64,000 bases of DNA. Origin: Pleodorina starrii (taxonomy: Eukaryota > Chlorophyta > Chlorophyceae > Chlamydomonadales > Volvocaceae). Under the pieces are notes generated by a model. The model did not search any database and was not told the origin of the DNA. It saw only the letters and a list, made by a program, of their open reading frames with translations. Shown piece by piece: positions 39,136-51,750 of the stretch (within the stretch, counting starts at the first letter, position 1; each line of letters begins with the position of its first letter). A program made the position numbers and the translations under genes. Where the stretch lies: the NCBI GenBank assembly GCA_030267565.1, contig BRXU01000015.1, positions 1 to 64,000 of the forward strand, read 5' to 3'.

Positions 39136-40486
39136 GACCCATGGGCCCAGCCTCGACCCATGGGCCCAGCCTCGACCCATGGGCCCAGCCTCGACCCATG
39201 GGCCCAGCTTCGACCCATGAGCCCAGCTTCGACCCATGGGCCCAGCCTCGACCCATGGGCCCAGCCTCGACCCATGGGCCCAGCCTCGACCCATGGGCCC
39301 AGCCTCGACCCATGGGCCCAGCCTCGACCCATGGGCCCAGTCTCGACCCATGGGCCCAGCCTCGACCCATGGGCCCAGCTTCGACCCATGAGCCCAGCTT
39401 CGACCCATGGGCCCAGCCTCGACCCATGGGCCCAGCCTCGACCCATGGGCCCAGCTTCGACCCAATGCGCCATGGGCCCAGCCTCGACCCATGGGCCCAG
39501 CCTCGACCCATGGGCCCAGCCTCGACCCATGGGCCCAGCCTCGACCCATGGGCCCAGCCTCGACCCATGGGCCCAGCCTCGACCCATGGGCCCAGCCTCG
39601 ACCCATGGGCCCAGTCTCGACCCATGGGCCCAGCCTCGACCCATGGGCCCAGCCTCGACCCATGGGCCCAGCCTCGACCCATGGGCCCAGCCTCGACCCA
39701 TGGGCCCAGCCTCGACCCATGGGCCCAGCCTCGACCCATGGGGGCCCACCAGCTCGACCCATGGGCCCAGCCTCGACCCATGGGCCCAGCCTTCGACCCA
39801 TGAGCCCAGCTTCGACCCATGGGCCCAGCCTCGACCCATGGGCCCAGCCTCGACCCAAGGGCCCAGCCCAGCCTCGACCCATGGGCCCAGCCTCGACCCA
39901 TGGGCCCAGCCTCGACCCATGGGCCCAGCTCGACCCATGGGCCCAGCCTCGACCCATGGGCCCAGCCTCGACCCATGGGCCCAGCCTCGACCCATGGGCC
40001 CAGCCTCGACCCATGCGCCCAGCCTCGACCCATGGGCCCAGCCTCGACCCATGGGCCCAGCTTCGACCCATGGGCCCAGCCTCGACCCATGGGCCCAGCC
40101 TCGACCCATGGGCCCAGCCTCGACCCATGGGCCCAGCTCGACCCATGGGCCCAGCTTCGACCCATGAGCCCAGCTCGACCCATGGGCCCAGCTTCGACCC
40201 ATGAGCCCAGCCTCGACCCATGGGCCCAGCCTCGACCCATGGGCCCAGCTTCGACCCATGGGCCCAGCCTCGACCCATGGGCCCAGAATCGACCCATGGG
40301 CCCAGCCTTCGACCCATGGGCCCAGCCTCGACCCATGGGCCCAGCCTCGACCCATGGGCCCAGCCTCGACCCAATGCGCCATGGGCCCCAGCCTCGACCC
40401 ATGGGCCCAGCCTCGACCCATGGGCCCAGCCTCGACCCATGGGCCCAGCCTCGACCCATGAGCCCAGCTTCGACCCATGGGCCCAG

Positions 40487-40755
40487 CCTAGGCCTTTGGG
40501 CCAGCTTCGACCCATGAGCCCAGCTTCGACCCATGGGCCCAGCCTCGACCCATGGGCCCAGCCTCGACCCATGAGCCCAGCCTCGACCCATGGGCCCAGC
40601 CTCGACCCATGGGCCCAGCCTCGACCCATGGGCCCAGCCTCGACCCATGGGCCCAGCCTCGACCCATGGGCCCAGCCTCGACCCATGGGCCCAGCCTCGA
40701 CCCATGGGCCCAGCCTCGACCCATGGGCCCAGCCTCGACCCATGGGCCCAGCCTC
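40487..40755 (+). repeat. Higher-order duplication, copy C2
   Basis: Second copy of 38,867-39,135, again starting at a CCTAGGCCTTTGGG dimer and continuing through two CTTCGA units, an ATGAGC unit and a run of consensus monomers. Confidence 0.8.
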
Positions 40756-42089
40756 GACCCATGAGCCCAGCCTCGACCCATGGGCCCAGCCTCGACCCAT
40801 GGGCCCAGCCTCGACCCATGGCCCAAGCATCGACCCATGTGCCCAGCCTCGACCCATGGGCCATGCACGACCCATGGGCCCAGCTTCGACCCATGGGCCC
40901 AGCCTCGACCCATGGGCCCAGCCTCGACCCATGAGCCCAGCTTCGACCCATGGGCCCAGCCTCGACCCATGGGCCCAGCTTCGACCCATGGGCCCAGCCT
41001 CGACCCATTGCGACCCATGGGCCCAGCCTCGACCCATGGGCCCAGCCCCGACCCATGGGCCCAGCTCGACCCATGGGCCCAGCCTCGACCCATGGGCCCA
41101 GCCTCGACCCATGGGCCCAGCCTCGACCCATGGGCCCAGCCTCGACCCATGGGCCCAGCATCGACCCATGGGCCCAGACTCGACCCATGGGCCCAGCCTC
41201 GACCCATGGGCCCAGCCTCGACCCATGGGCCCAGCCTCGACCCATGGGCCCAGCCTTCGACCCATGGCCCAGCCTCGACCCATGGGCCCAGCCTCGACCC
41301 ATGGGCCCAGCTCGACCCATGGGCCCAGCCTCGACCCATGGGCCCAGCTCGACCCATGGGCCCAGCTTCGACCCATGGGCCCAGCCTCGACCCATGGGCC
41401 CAGCCTCGACCCATGGGCCCAGCCTCGACCCATGGGCCCAGCCTCGACCCATGGGCCCAGCCTCGACCCATGGGCCCAGCCTCGACCCATGGGCCCAGCC
41501 TCGACCCATGGGCCCAGCCTCGACCCATGGGCCCAGCCTCGACCCATGGGCCCAGCAGCTTCGACCAATGGGCCCAACCTCGACCCATGGGCCCAGCCTC
41601 GACCCATGAGCCCAGCTTCGACCCATGGGCCCAGCCTCGACCCATGGGCCCAGCCTCGACCCATGGGCCCAGCCTCGACCCATGGGCCCAGCCTCGACCC
41701 ATGGGCCCAGCCTCGACCCATGGGCCCAGCCTCGACCCATGGGCCCAGCCTCGACCCATGGGCCCAGCCTTCGACCCATGGGCCCAGCCTCGACCCATGG
41801 GCCCCAGCCTCGACCCATGGGCCTCGACCCATCGACCCATGGGCCCAGCCTCGACCCATGTGCCCAGCTTCGACCCATGGGCCCAGCCTCGACCCATGGG
41901 CCCAGCCTCGACCCATGAGCCCAGCTTCGACCCATGGGCCCAGCCTCGACCCATGGGCCCAGTCTCGACCCATGGGCCCAGCCTCGACCCAATGCGCCAT
42001 GGGCCCAGCCTCGACCCATGGGCCCAGCCTCGACCCATGGGCCCAGCCTCGACCCATGGCCCAGCCTCGACCCATGGGCCCAGCTCGAC

Positions 42090-43760
42090 CCATGGTCGAC
42101 CCATGGGCCCAGCCCATCGCTGACAGCGCCCATTCGACCCCCCCCTCGACCCATGGGGCCCAGCCTCGACCATCAGCCATGGGCTTCGACCCATGACCCA
42201 TGGGCCCAGCTCGACCCATGGGCCCAGCCTCGACCCATGGGCCCAGCTCGACCCATGGCCCAGCCTTCGACCCATGGCCCAGCCGACCCATGGGCCCAGT
42301 CGACCCAGCCCAGCCTCGACCCATGCCCAGCCTCGACCCATGGCCCATGGGACGAGCCTGGCAGCCTCGACCCATGGGCCCATCGAGTCGAGCCCAGCTC
42401 GACCCATGACCCATGCCTCGACCCATGGGCCCAGTCGAACTGGGCCCATGAAGCCTCGATGGCCCACTCGACCCATGGGCCCCCTCGACCCATGGGCCCC
42501 TCGACCCATGGGCCCAGCTTCGACCCATGGCCCAGCTCGACCCATGGCCCCCTCGAGGGCCTCGACCCATGGGCCCAGTTCGACCCCCTCGACCATGGGC
42601 CCTCCCACCATGGGCCAGCCTCGACCCATGGGCCCAGCCTCGACCCATGGCCCAGCCTCGACCCATGGGCCAGCTCGACCGGCCCAGCCTCGACCCATGG
42701 GCCTCAGCTTCGGGGCTTCGACCCATGCCACTCGAGACCCATGACCCATGGCCGACCCACCCATGGGCCGAAGCTCAGCCTCGACCACGACTCGACCCAT
42801 GGGCCCAGCCTCGACCATGGGCCCAGCCTCGACCATGGGCCTCGACCATGGGCCAGCTCGACCCATGGGCCCAGCCTCGACCCATGGGCCCACTCGATGG
42901 GATCGGCCCAGCCTCGCATGGCCCAGCCTCGACCCATGGGCCCAGCCCATGGGCCCATGGTGACATGGGCAGCCCAGCCTCGACCCATGGGCCCATCGAC
43001 CCATGGGCCAGCCGCTCGGCCCAGCCTCGACCCATGGGCCCAGCTCGACTATGGGGCCTCGACCATGACCCATGACCCGACCCATGGGCCCTCTCCAGCT
43101 GGGGCTCGCCCTCATGGCCCAGCACGACCCTTGGAGCCCAGCTCGACCCATGGCCCAGCTTCGAGGCAGTCGACCATGGGCCCAGCCTCGACCCATGGCC
43201 TAGCTCGACCCATGGGCCCAGCTCGACCCATGGGTCGACCCATGGCCCCCAGTCGAAGGGCCCATGAGCCCGACCCATGGCCCAGCTCGACCCATGGGCC
43301 CCAGCCTCGACCCATGGGCCAGGCATGGGCCTCGACCCAGCCTCGACCCATGGGCCCAGGTTGGGCCCAGCCTCGACCCTGCGCCAGCTCGACCATGGGA
43401 GCCCCAGCTCGACCATGGCCCAGCTTGGGTCGACCCATGGGCCCAGCTCGACCCATGGGCCCATCGCTGGGACTTCGAGGGAGCTTCGACCCATGGGTCG
43501 ACCCATGGGCCAGCTCGACCAGCCCCCATGGCCCAGCCTCGACCCATGGTCAGCCTCGACCCATGGGCCCCTCGACCCATGGGCCCAGCTTCGACGACCA
43601 TGGCCCAGCTGGACCCATGGGCCCAGCTTCGACCCATGGGCCCAGTCTCGACCCATGGCGCTCGACCAGGGCCTCACCCAGCCTCGACCCATGGGCCCAG
43701 CTTCGACGCCATGACCCATGAGCCTCGACCATGGGCCCAGCTCGACCATGGGCCGACCCA
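42090..43760. other. Degenerate, deletion-rich zone in segment III
   Basis: Clean repeat abruptly becomes a patchwork of truncated units (CATGGCCCAGC, CATGCCCAGC, CTCGACCATGG) with short inverted pieces near 42,345, 42,440-42,470, 43,225-43,265, 43,420 and 43,460-43,530. A five-base stem CGCTG-A-CAGCG lies at 42,118-42,128 and a run of eight C at about 42,138-42,145. Clean repeat resumes at about 43,770. The change is mostly shortening, unlike segments I and II where insertions are also frequent. Confidence 0.8.
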
Positions 43761-45029
43761 TGGCCCAGCCTCGACCCATGGGCCCAGCCTCGACCCATGG
43801 GCCCAGCTTCGACCCATGGGCCCAGCTTCGACCCATGGGCCCAGCCTCGACACATGGCCCAGCCTCGACCCATGGGCCCAGCCTCGACCCATGGGCCCAG
43901 CCTCGACCCATGGTCCCAGCCTCGACCCATGGGCCCAGCCTCGACCCATGGGCCCAGCCTCGACCCATGGGCCCAGCCTCGACCCATGGGCCCAGCCTCG
44001 ACCCATGGGCCCAGCCTCGACCCATGGGCCCAGCCTCGACCCATGGGCCCAGCCTCGACCCATGGGCCCAGCCTCGACCCATGGGCCCAGCCTCGACCCA
44101 TGGGGCCCAGCCTCGACCCATGGGCCCAGCCTCGACCCATGGGCCCAGCCTCGACCCATGGGCCCAGCTTCGACCCATGGGCCCAGCCTCGACCCATGGG
44201 CCCAGCCCTCGACCCATGGGCCCAGCTTCGACCCATGGGCCCAGCTCGACCCATGGGCCCAGCCTCGACCCATGGGCCCAGCTTCGACCCATGGGCCCAG
44301 CCTCGACCCATGGGCCCAGCCTCGACCCATGGGCCCAGCCTCGACCCATGGGCCCAGCCTCGACCCATGGGCCCAGCTTCGACCCATGGGCCCAGCTTCG
44401 ACCCATGGGGGCCATGGGCCCAGCCTCGACCCATGGGCCCAGCCTCGACCCATGGGCCCAGCTCGACCCATGGGCCCAGCCTCGACCCATGGGCCCAGCC
44501 TCGACCCATGGGCCCAGCCTCGACCCATGGGCCCAGCCTCGACCCATGCGCCATGGGCCCAGCCTCGACCCATGGGCCCAGCTTCGACCCATGGGCCCAG
44601 CCTCGACCCATGGGCCCAGCCTCGACCCATGTGCCCAGCTTCGACCCATGGGCCCAGCCTCGACCCATGGGCCCAGCTTCGACCCATCCCATGTGCCCAG
44701 CTTCGACCCATGGGCCCAGCCTCGACCCATGTGCCCAGCCTCGACCCATGGGCCCAGCTCGACCCATGCCCAGCTCGACCCATGGGCCCAGCCTCGACCC
44801 ATGGGCCCAGCCTCGACCCATGGGCCCCAGCCTCGACCCATGGGCCCAGCCTCGACCCATGGGCCCAGCTCGACCCATGGGCCCAGCCTCGACCCATGGG
44901 CCCAGCCTCGACCCATGGGCCCAGCCTCGACCCATGTGCCCAGCCTCGACCCATGGGCCCAGCCTCGACCCATGGGCCCAGCCTCGACCCATGCCTCGAC
45001 CCATGGGCCCAGCCTCGACCCATGGGCCC

Positions 45030-45260
45030 AGCCTCGACCCATGGCCCAGCCTCTCGACCCATGAGCCAGCTTGGACCATTCGACCCATGAGCCCAGCTTC
45101 GACCCATGGGCCCAGCCTCGACCCATGGGCCCAGCGTCGACCCATGCCCAGTGCCCAGCCTCGACCCATGGGCCCAGCCTCATGACCCAGCCTCGACCCA
45201 TGGTCCTCCATCTCAGTCGACCCATGGGCCCAGCCTCGACCCATGGCCCAGCTTCGACCC
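45030..45260. other. Short irregular patch in segment III
   Basis: Truncated and fused units (CCTCTCGACCC, TTGGACCATTCGACC, CATGCCCAGTGCCCAGCC, GGTCCTCCATCTCAGTCGACC) interrupt otherwise regular repeat for about 230 bp. No gene or foreign sequence is recognisable. Confidence 0.72.
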
Positions 45261-46199
45261 ATGGGCCCAGCTTCGACCCATGGGCCCAGCCTCGACCCAT
45301 GGGCCCAGCCACGACCCAGGGGCCCAGCTCGACCCATGAGCCCAGCCTCGACCCATGGGCCCAGCCTCGACCCATGGGCCCAGCCTCGACCCATGGGCCC
45401 AGCCTCGACCCATGGGCCCAGCCTCGACCCATGGGCCCAGCCTCGACCCATGGGCCCAGCCTCGACCCATGGGCCCAGCCTCGACCCATGGGCCCAGCCT
45501 CGACCCATGGGCCCAGCCTCGACCCATGGGCCCAGCCTCGACCCATGGGCCCAGCCTCGACCCATGGGACCAGCTCGACCCATGGGCCCAGCTCGACCCA
45601 TGGGCCCAGCCTCGACCCATGGGCCCAGCCTCTTCGACCCATGGGCCCAGTCTCGACCCATGGGCCCAGCTTCGACCCATGAGCCCAGCTTCGACCCATG
45701 GGCCCAGCCTCGACCCATGGGCCCAGCCTCGACCCATGGGCCCAGTCTCGACCCATGGGCCCAGCCTCGACCCATGGGCCCAGCCTCGACCCATGGGCCC
45801 AGTCTCGACCCATGGGCCCAGCCTCGACCCATGGGCCCAGTCTCGACCCACCCATGGGCCCAGCCTCGACCCATGGCCCAGCCTCGACCCATGGCCCAGC
45901 CCTCGACCCATGGGCCCAGCCTCGAGACCCATGGGCCCAGCTTCGACCCATGGGCCCAGCCTCGACCCATGGGCCCAGCTCGCCCCATGGGCCCAGCCTC
46001 GACCCATGGGCCCAGCTTCGACCCATGGGCCCAGCCTCGACCCATGGGCCCAGCCTCGACCCATGGGTCTCGACCATGGGCCCAGCTTCGACCCATGGGC
46101 CCAGCCTCGACCCATGGGCCCAGCCTCGACCCATGAGCCCAGCCTCGACCCATGGGCCCAGCTTCGACCCATGAGCCCAGCTTCGACCCATGGGCCCAG

Positions 46200-47560
46200 C
46201 CTCGACCCATGGGCCCATAAGCCCAGCTTCGACCCATGGGCCCATGGTCCCACCCTCGACCCATGGGCCCAGCCTCGACCCTGAGCCCAGCTTCGACCCA
46301 ATGGCCCAGTCTCGACCCAATGGGCCCCAGCCTTCGAACCCAATGTGGCCCAGCTTGGACGCATTGGGCCATGGGAACCAGCACCCTCGACCCATGGGCC
46401 CTAGCCTCGACCCATGGGCCCAGTTCCCTCGACCCATTGGGGCCCAGCCTCGACCCATGGGCCCAGTCCTCCGACCCATGGGCCCAGCCTCGACATGGGC
46501 CCAGCCTCGGCCCATGGGCCTCGACCCATGACCCATGGGCCCAGCCTCGACCCATGGGCCCAGCCTCGACCCATGAGCCCAGCTACGACCCATGGGCACA
46601 GCCTAGGCCCATGGGCCAGCTCGACCCATGGCCCAGCTTCGACCCATGGGCCCAGCCTCGACCCATGGGCCCGACCTCGACCCATGGCCCAGCCTCGACC
46701 CATGGGCCCAGCCTCGACCCATGGGCCCAGCCTCGACCCATGGGCCCAGCCTCGACCCCATGGGCCCAGCCTCGACCCATGGGCCCAGCTCGACCCATGG
46801 GCCCAGCCTCGACCCATGGCCCAGCCTCGACCCATGGGCCCAGCCTCGACCCATGGGGCCCAGCCTCGACCATGGGCCCAGCCTCGACCCATGGGCCCAG
46901 CCTCGACCCATGGGCCCAGCCTCGACCATGGGCCCAGCTCGACCCCTGGGCCAGCCTCGACCCATGGGGCCCAGCTCGACCCATGGGCCCAGCTCGGCCC
47001 ATGGGTCGGACTGGGCCCATGGGTCGAGGCCCATGGGTCGAGGCTTCGAGGCATGGGTCGAGGCTGGCCCATGGGTCGAAAGCTCGACTCATGGGTCGAA
47101 GCTGGGCCCATGGGTCGAGGCTGGGCCCATGGGTTCGAGGGTCGAGGCATGGGCCCATGGTCGAGGCTGGGCCCATGGGTCGAGGCTGGGCCCATGGGTC
47201 GAAGGCTGGGCCCATGGGTCGAAGCTGGGCTCATGGGGTCGGCCCATGGGTCGAAGCTGGGCCATGGGTCGAGGCTGGGCTCATGGGTCGAGCGGGCCCA
47301 TGGGTCGAGGCTGGGCCCATGGGATCGAGCTGGCCCATGGGTCGAGGCTGGGCCCCATGGGTCGAGGCTGGGGCCATGGGTCGAGGCTGGGCCCATGGGT
47401 CGAGCTGGGCCATGGGCTGGGTTGGTGGGCGAGGCTGGCCCATGGGCCCATGGGTCGAGGCTGGGCCCATGGGTCGAGGCTGGGCCATGGGTCGAAATGG
47501 GCTCCGAAGTGGGCTGGGCCCATGGGTCGAAGCTGGGCTCATGGGTCGAGGCTGGGCCCA
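46200..47560. other. Irregular zone flanking the 47,001 orientation switch
   Basis: From about 46,200 the register breaks down with insertions, missing bases and truncated units, continuing across the switch to about 47,560, where the regular minus array begins. Small units read against the local direction, for example GGTCTCGACCATGG near 46,070 and CGAGGCCCATGGGTCGAGG near 47,030. Confidence 0.8.
46991..47010. other. Plus-to-minus orientation switch at the TCGACCCATGGGTCGA-type palindrome
   Basis: Plus units end in AGCTCGGCCCATGG and minus units start as CCATGGGTCGGACTGGG; the centre is CATG 47,000-47,003. Here the two TCGA sides of the monomer face each other, opposite to the switches at 31,287 and 62,156, and one arm reads CGGC instead of CGAC. 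Sequence for several hundred bases on both sides is rich in small deletions. Variant order is not obviously mirrored. Confidence 0.88.
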
Positions 47561-48255
47561 TGGGCTGAGGCTGGGCTCATGGGTCGAAGCTGGGCCCATG
47601 GGTCCAGGCTGGGCTCATGGGTCGAAGCTGGGCCCATGGGTCGAGACTGGGCCCATGGGTCGAGGCTGGGCCCATGGGTCGAGACTGGGCCCATGGGTCG
47701 AAGCTGGGCTCATGGGTCGAGGCTGGGCCCATGGGTCGAGACTGGGCCCATGGGTCGAGGCTGGGCCCATGGGTCGAAGCTGGGCTCATGGGTCGAAGCT
47801 GGCCCAAAGGCCTAGGCTGGGCCCATGTGTCGAAACTGGGTTCATGGGTCGAAGCTGGGCTCATGGGTCGAGACTGGGCCCATGGGTCGAGGCTGGGCCC
47901 ATGGGACGAGACTAGGACCATGGGTCGAGGCTGGGCCCATGGGTCGAGGCTGGGCCCATGGGTCGAGACTGGGCCCATGGGTCGAGGCTGGGCCCATGGG
48001 TCGAGGCTGGGCCCATTGGTCGAGGCTGGGCCCATGGGTCGAAGCTGGGCTCACGGGTCGAGGCTGGGCCCATGGGTCGAGGCTGGGCCCATGGGTCGAA
48101 GCTGGTCCCATGGGTCGAAGCTGGTCCCATGGGTCGAGGCTAGGCCCATGGGTCGAGGCTAGGCCCATTGGTCGAGGCTGGGCCCATGGGTCGAGGCTGG
48201 GCCCATGGGTCGAGGCTGGGCTCATGGTTCGAGGCAGGGCCCATGGGTCGAGGCT
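47535..48255 (-). repeat. Higher-order duplication, copy A1 (offset 2,206 bp)
   Basis: About 720 bp are repeated at 49,741-50,461. Marker order is the same: GGCTGAGG, GGTCCAGG, the CCTAGG dimer, TGTCGAAACTGGGTTC, GGGACGAGACTAGGACC, GGCTCACGG, two GGTCCCAT units, CCCATTGG and CATGGTTCGAGGCAGGG. The one difference I find is GCTGGGCTCAT here against GCTAGGCTCAT in the other copy. The 2,206-bp offset equals 115 monomers plus three 27-bp insertions (24) minus three dimers (3), an exact fit. Confidence 0.88.
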
Positions 48256-49740
48256 GGGCCCATGGGTCGAGGCTGGGCCCATGGGTCGAGGCTGGGCACA
48301 TGGGTCGAAGCTAGGCTCATGGGTCGAAGCTGGGCCCATGGGTCGAGACTGGGCCCATGGGTCGAGGCTGGGCCCATGGGTCGAAGCTGGGCTCATGGGT
48401 CGAAGCTGGCCCAAAGGCCTAGGCTGGGCCCATGGGTCGAAGCTGGGTTCATGGGTCGAAGCTGGGCTCATGGGTCGAGACTGGGCCCATGGGTCGAAGC
48501 TGGGCCCATGGGTCGAGATTGGGCTCATGGGTCGAGGCTGGGCCCATGGCGCCATGGGTCGAAGCTGGGCCCATGGGTCGAAGCTGGGCCCATGGGTCGA
48601 GGCTGGGCCCATGGGTCGAGGCTGGGCCCATGGGTCGAGACTGGGCCCATGGGTCGAGGCTGGGCCCATGGGTCGAGGCTGGGCCCATGGGTCGAGGCTG
48701 GGCCCATGGGTCGAAGCTGGGCTCATGGGTCGAGGCTGGGCTCATGGTTCGAGGCTGGGCCCATGGGTCGAGGCTGGGCCCATGGGTCGAGGCTGGGCCC
48801 ATGGGTCGAGGCTGGGCCCATGGGTCGAGGCTGGGCCCATGGGTCGAGGCTGGGCCCATGGGTCGAGGCTGGGCCCATGGATCGAGGCTGGGCCCATGGG
48901 TCGAGGCTGGGCCCATCGGTCGGAGCTGGGCCCATGGGTCGAGGCTGGGCCCATGGGTCGAGGCTGGGCCCATGGGACGAGACTAGGACCATGGGTCGAG
49001 GCTGGGCCCATGGGTCGAGGCTGGGCCCATGGGTCGAGACTGGGCCCATGGGTCGAGGCTGGGCCCATGGGTCGAGGCTGGGCCCATGGGTCGAAGCTCG
49101 ACTCATGGGTCGAAGCTGGGCCCATGGGTCGAGGCTGGGCACATGGGTCGAAGCTGGGCTCATGGGTCGAAGCTGGGCCCATGGGTCGAGACTGGGCCCA
49201 TGGGTCGAGGCTGGGCCCATGGGTCGAAGCTGGGCTCATGGGTCGAAGCTGGCCCAAAGGCCTAGGCTGGGCCCATGGGTCGAAGCTGGGCTCATGGGTC
49301 GAGGCTGGGCCCATGGGTCGAGGCTGGGCCCATGGGTCGAGGCTGGGCCCATGGGTCGAGGCTGGGCCCATGGCGCATTGGGTCGAGGCTGGGCCCATGG
49401 GTCGAGACTGGGCCCATGGGTCGAGGCTGGGCCCATGGGTCGAAGCTGGGCTTATGGGTTGAAGCTAGGCCCATGGGTCGAGGCTGGGCCCATGGGTCGA
49501 AGCTGGGCTCATGGGTCGAAGCTGGGCTCATGGGTCGAGGCTGGGCCCATGGGTCGAGGCTGGGCCCATGGGTCGAGGCTGGGCCCATGGGTCGAGGCTG
49601 GGCCCATGGCGCATTGGGTCTAGGCTGGGCCCATGGGTCGAGACTGGGCCCATGGGTCGAGGCTGGGCCCATGGGTCGAAGCTGGGCTTATGGGTTGAAG
49701 CTAGGCCCATGGGTCGAGGCTGGGCCCATGGGTCGAAGCT

Positions 49741-50461
49741 GGGCTCATGGGTCGAGGCTGGGCCCATGGGCTGAGGCTGGGCTCATGGGTCGAAGCTGGG
49801 CCCATGGGTCCAGGCTGGGCTCATGGGTCGAAGCTGGGCCCATGGGTCGAGACTGGGCCCATGGGTCGAGGCTGGGCCCATGGGTCGAGACTGGGCCCAT
49901 GGGTCGAAGCTGGGCTCATGGGTCGAGGCTGGGCCCATGGGTCGAGACTGGGCCCATGGGTCGAGGCTGGGCCCATGGGTCGAAGCTGGGCTCATGGGTC
50001 GAAGCTGGCCCAAAGGCCTAGGCTGGGCCCATGTGTCGAAACTGGGTTCATGGGTCGAAGCTAGGCTCATGGGTCGAGACTGGGCCCATGGGTCGAGGCT
50101 GGGCCCATGGGACGAGACTAGGACCATGGGTCGAGGCTGGGCCCATGGGTCGAGGCTGGGCCCATGGGTCGAGACTGGGCCCATGGGTCGAGGCTGGGCC
50201 CATGGGTCGAGGCTGGGCCCATTGGTCGAGGCTGGGCCCATGGGTCGAAGCTGGGCTCACGGGTCGAGGCTGGGCCCATGGGTCGAGGCTGGGCCCATGG
50301 GTCGAAGCTGGTCCCATGGGTCGAAGCTGGTCCCATGGGTCGAGGCTAGGCCCATGGGTCGAGGCTAGGCCCATTGGTCGAGGCTGGGCCCATGGGTCGA
50401 GGCTGGGCCCATGGGTCGAGGCTGGGCTCATGGTTCGAGGCAGGGCCCATGGGTCGAGACT
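49741..50461 (-). repeat. Higher-order duplication, copy A2
   Basis: This is the second copy of the block at 47,535-48,255, near-identical by direct line-by-line reading and by translation of the same frames. The match ends where the next unit reads GAGACTGGG here and GAGGCTGGG in copy A1. Confidence 0.88.
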
Positions 50462-51750
50462 GGGCCCATGGGTCGAGGCTGGGCCCATGGGTCGAAGCTG
50501 GGCTCATGGGTCGAGGCTGGCCCAAAGGCCTAGGCTGGGCCCATGGGTCGAAGCTGGGCTCATGGGTCGAGGCTGGGCCCATGGGTCGAGGCTGGGCCCA
50601 TGGGTCGAGGCTGGGCCCATGGGTCGAGGCTGGGCCATGGCGCATGGGTCGAGGCTGGGCCCATGGGTCGAGACTGGGCCCATGGGTCGAGGCTGGGCCC
50701 ATGGGTCGAAGCTGGGCTCATGGGTCGAGACTGGGCCCATGGGTCGAGGCTGGGCCCATGGGTCGAAGCTGGGCTCATGGGTCGAGGCTGGTACCCAGGG
50801 TCGAGGCTGGGCCCATGGGTCGAGGCTGGGCCCATGGGTCGAAGCTGGGCTCATGGGTCGAAGCTGGCCCAAAGGCCTAGGCTGGGCCCATGGGTCGAAG
50901 CTGGGCTCATGGGTCGAGGCTGGGCCCATGGGTCGAGGCTGGGCCCATGGGTCGAGGCTGGGCCCATGGGTCGAGGCTGGGCCCATGGGTCGAGGCTGGG
51001 CCCATGGGTCGAGGCTGGGCCCATGGGTCGAGGCTGGGCCCATGGGTCGAGCTGGCCATGGGTCGAGCTGGGCCCATGGGTCGAGGCTGGGCCCATGGGT
51101 CGAAGCTGGGCTCATGGGTCGAAGCTGGGCCCATGGGTCGAGGCTGGGCCCATGGGTCGAGGCTGGGCCCATGGGTCGAGGTTGGGCTCATGGGTCGAGG
51201 CTGGGCCCATGGGTCGAAGCTGGGCCCATGGGTCGAAGCTGGGCCCATGGGTCGAGACTGGGCCCATGGGTCGAGGCTGGGCCCATGGGTCGAGGCTGGG
51301 CCCATGGGTCGAGGCTGGGCTCATGGGTCGAGGCTGGGCCCATGGGTCGAAGCTGGGCTCATGGGTCGAAGCTGGCCCAAAGGCCTAGGCTGGGCCCATG
51401 GGTCGAAGCTGGGCTCATGGGTCGAAGCTGGGCTCATGGGTCGAGACTGGGCCCATGGGTCGAAGCTGGGCCCATGGGTCGAGATTGGGCTCATGGGTCG
51501 AGGCTGGGCCCATGGCGCTATGGGTCGAGGCTGGGCCCATGGGTCGAGACTGGGCCCATGGGTCGAGGCTGGGCCCATGGGTCGAGGCTGGGCCCATGGG
51601 TCGAGGCTGGGCACATGGGTCGAGGCTGGGCCCATGGGTCGAAGCTGGGCTCATGGGTCGAAGCTGGCCCAAAGGCCTAGGCTGGGCCCATGGGTCGAAG
51701 CTGGGCCCATGGGTCGAGGCTGGGCCCATGGGTCGAGGTTGGGCCCATGG

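Larger units (their letters stand above)
31288..47001 (+). repeat. Satellite segment III, plus orientation, mostly homogeneous
   Basis: From this point the array is conspicuously cleaner: long runs of unbroken 19-bp units in which only the common transition variants occur. The CCTAGGCCTTTGGG dimer appears at 32,542, 33,053, 35,137, 38,867 and 40,487, and a decayed form near 33,514. The AATGCGCCATGG class appears near 36,536, 38,754, 39,467, 40,373 and 41,991. The segment becomes ragged at about 42,090-43,760 and again at about 45,030-45,260 and 46,200-47,000. No gene is seen. Confidence 0.95.

Noticed and set aside
31279..42726. Open reading frame of 3,815 codons on the minus strand, and hundreds of other long open frames on both strands
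   Set aside because: The frames are a by-product of a stop-free 19-bp repeat. Every frame on both strands gives the same 19-residue repeats, there is no non-repetitive domain, and starts and ends simply follow variant stops.
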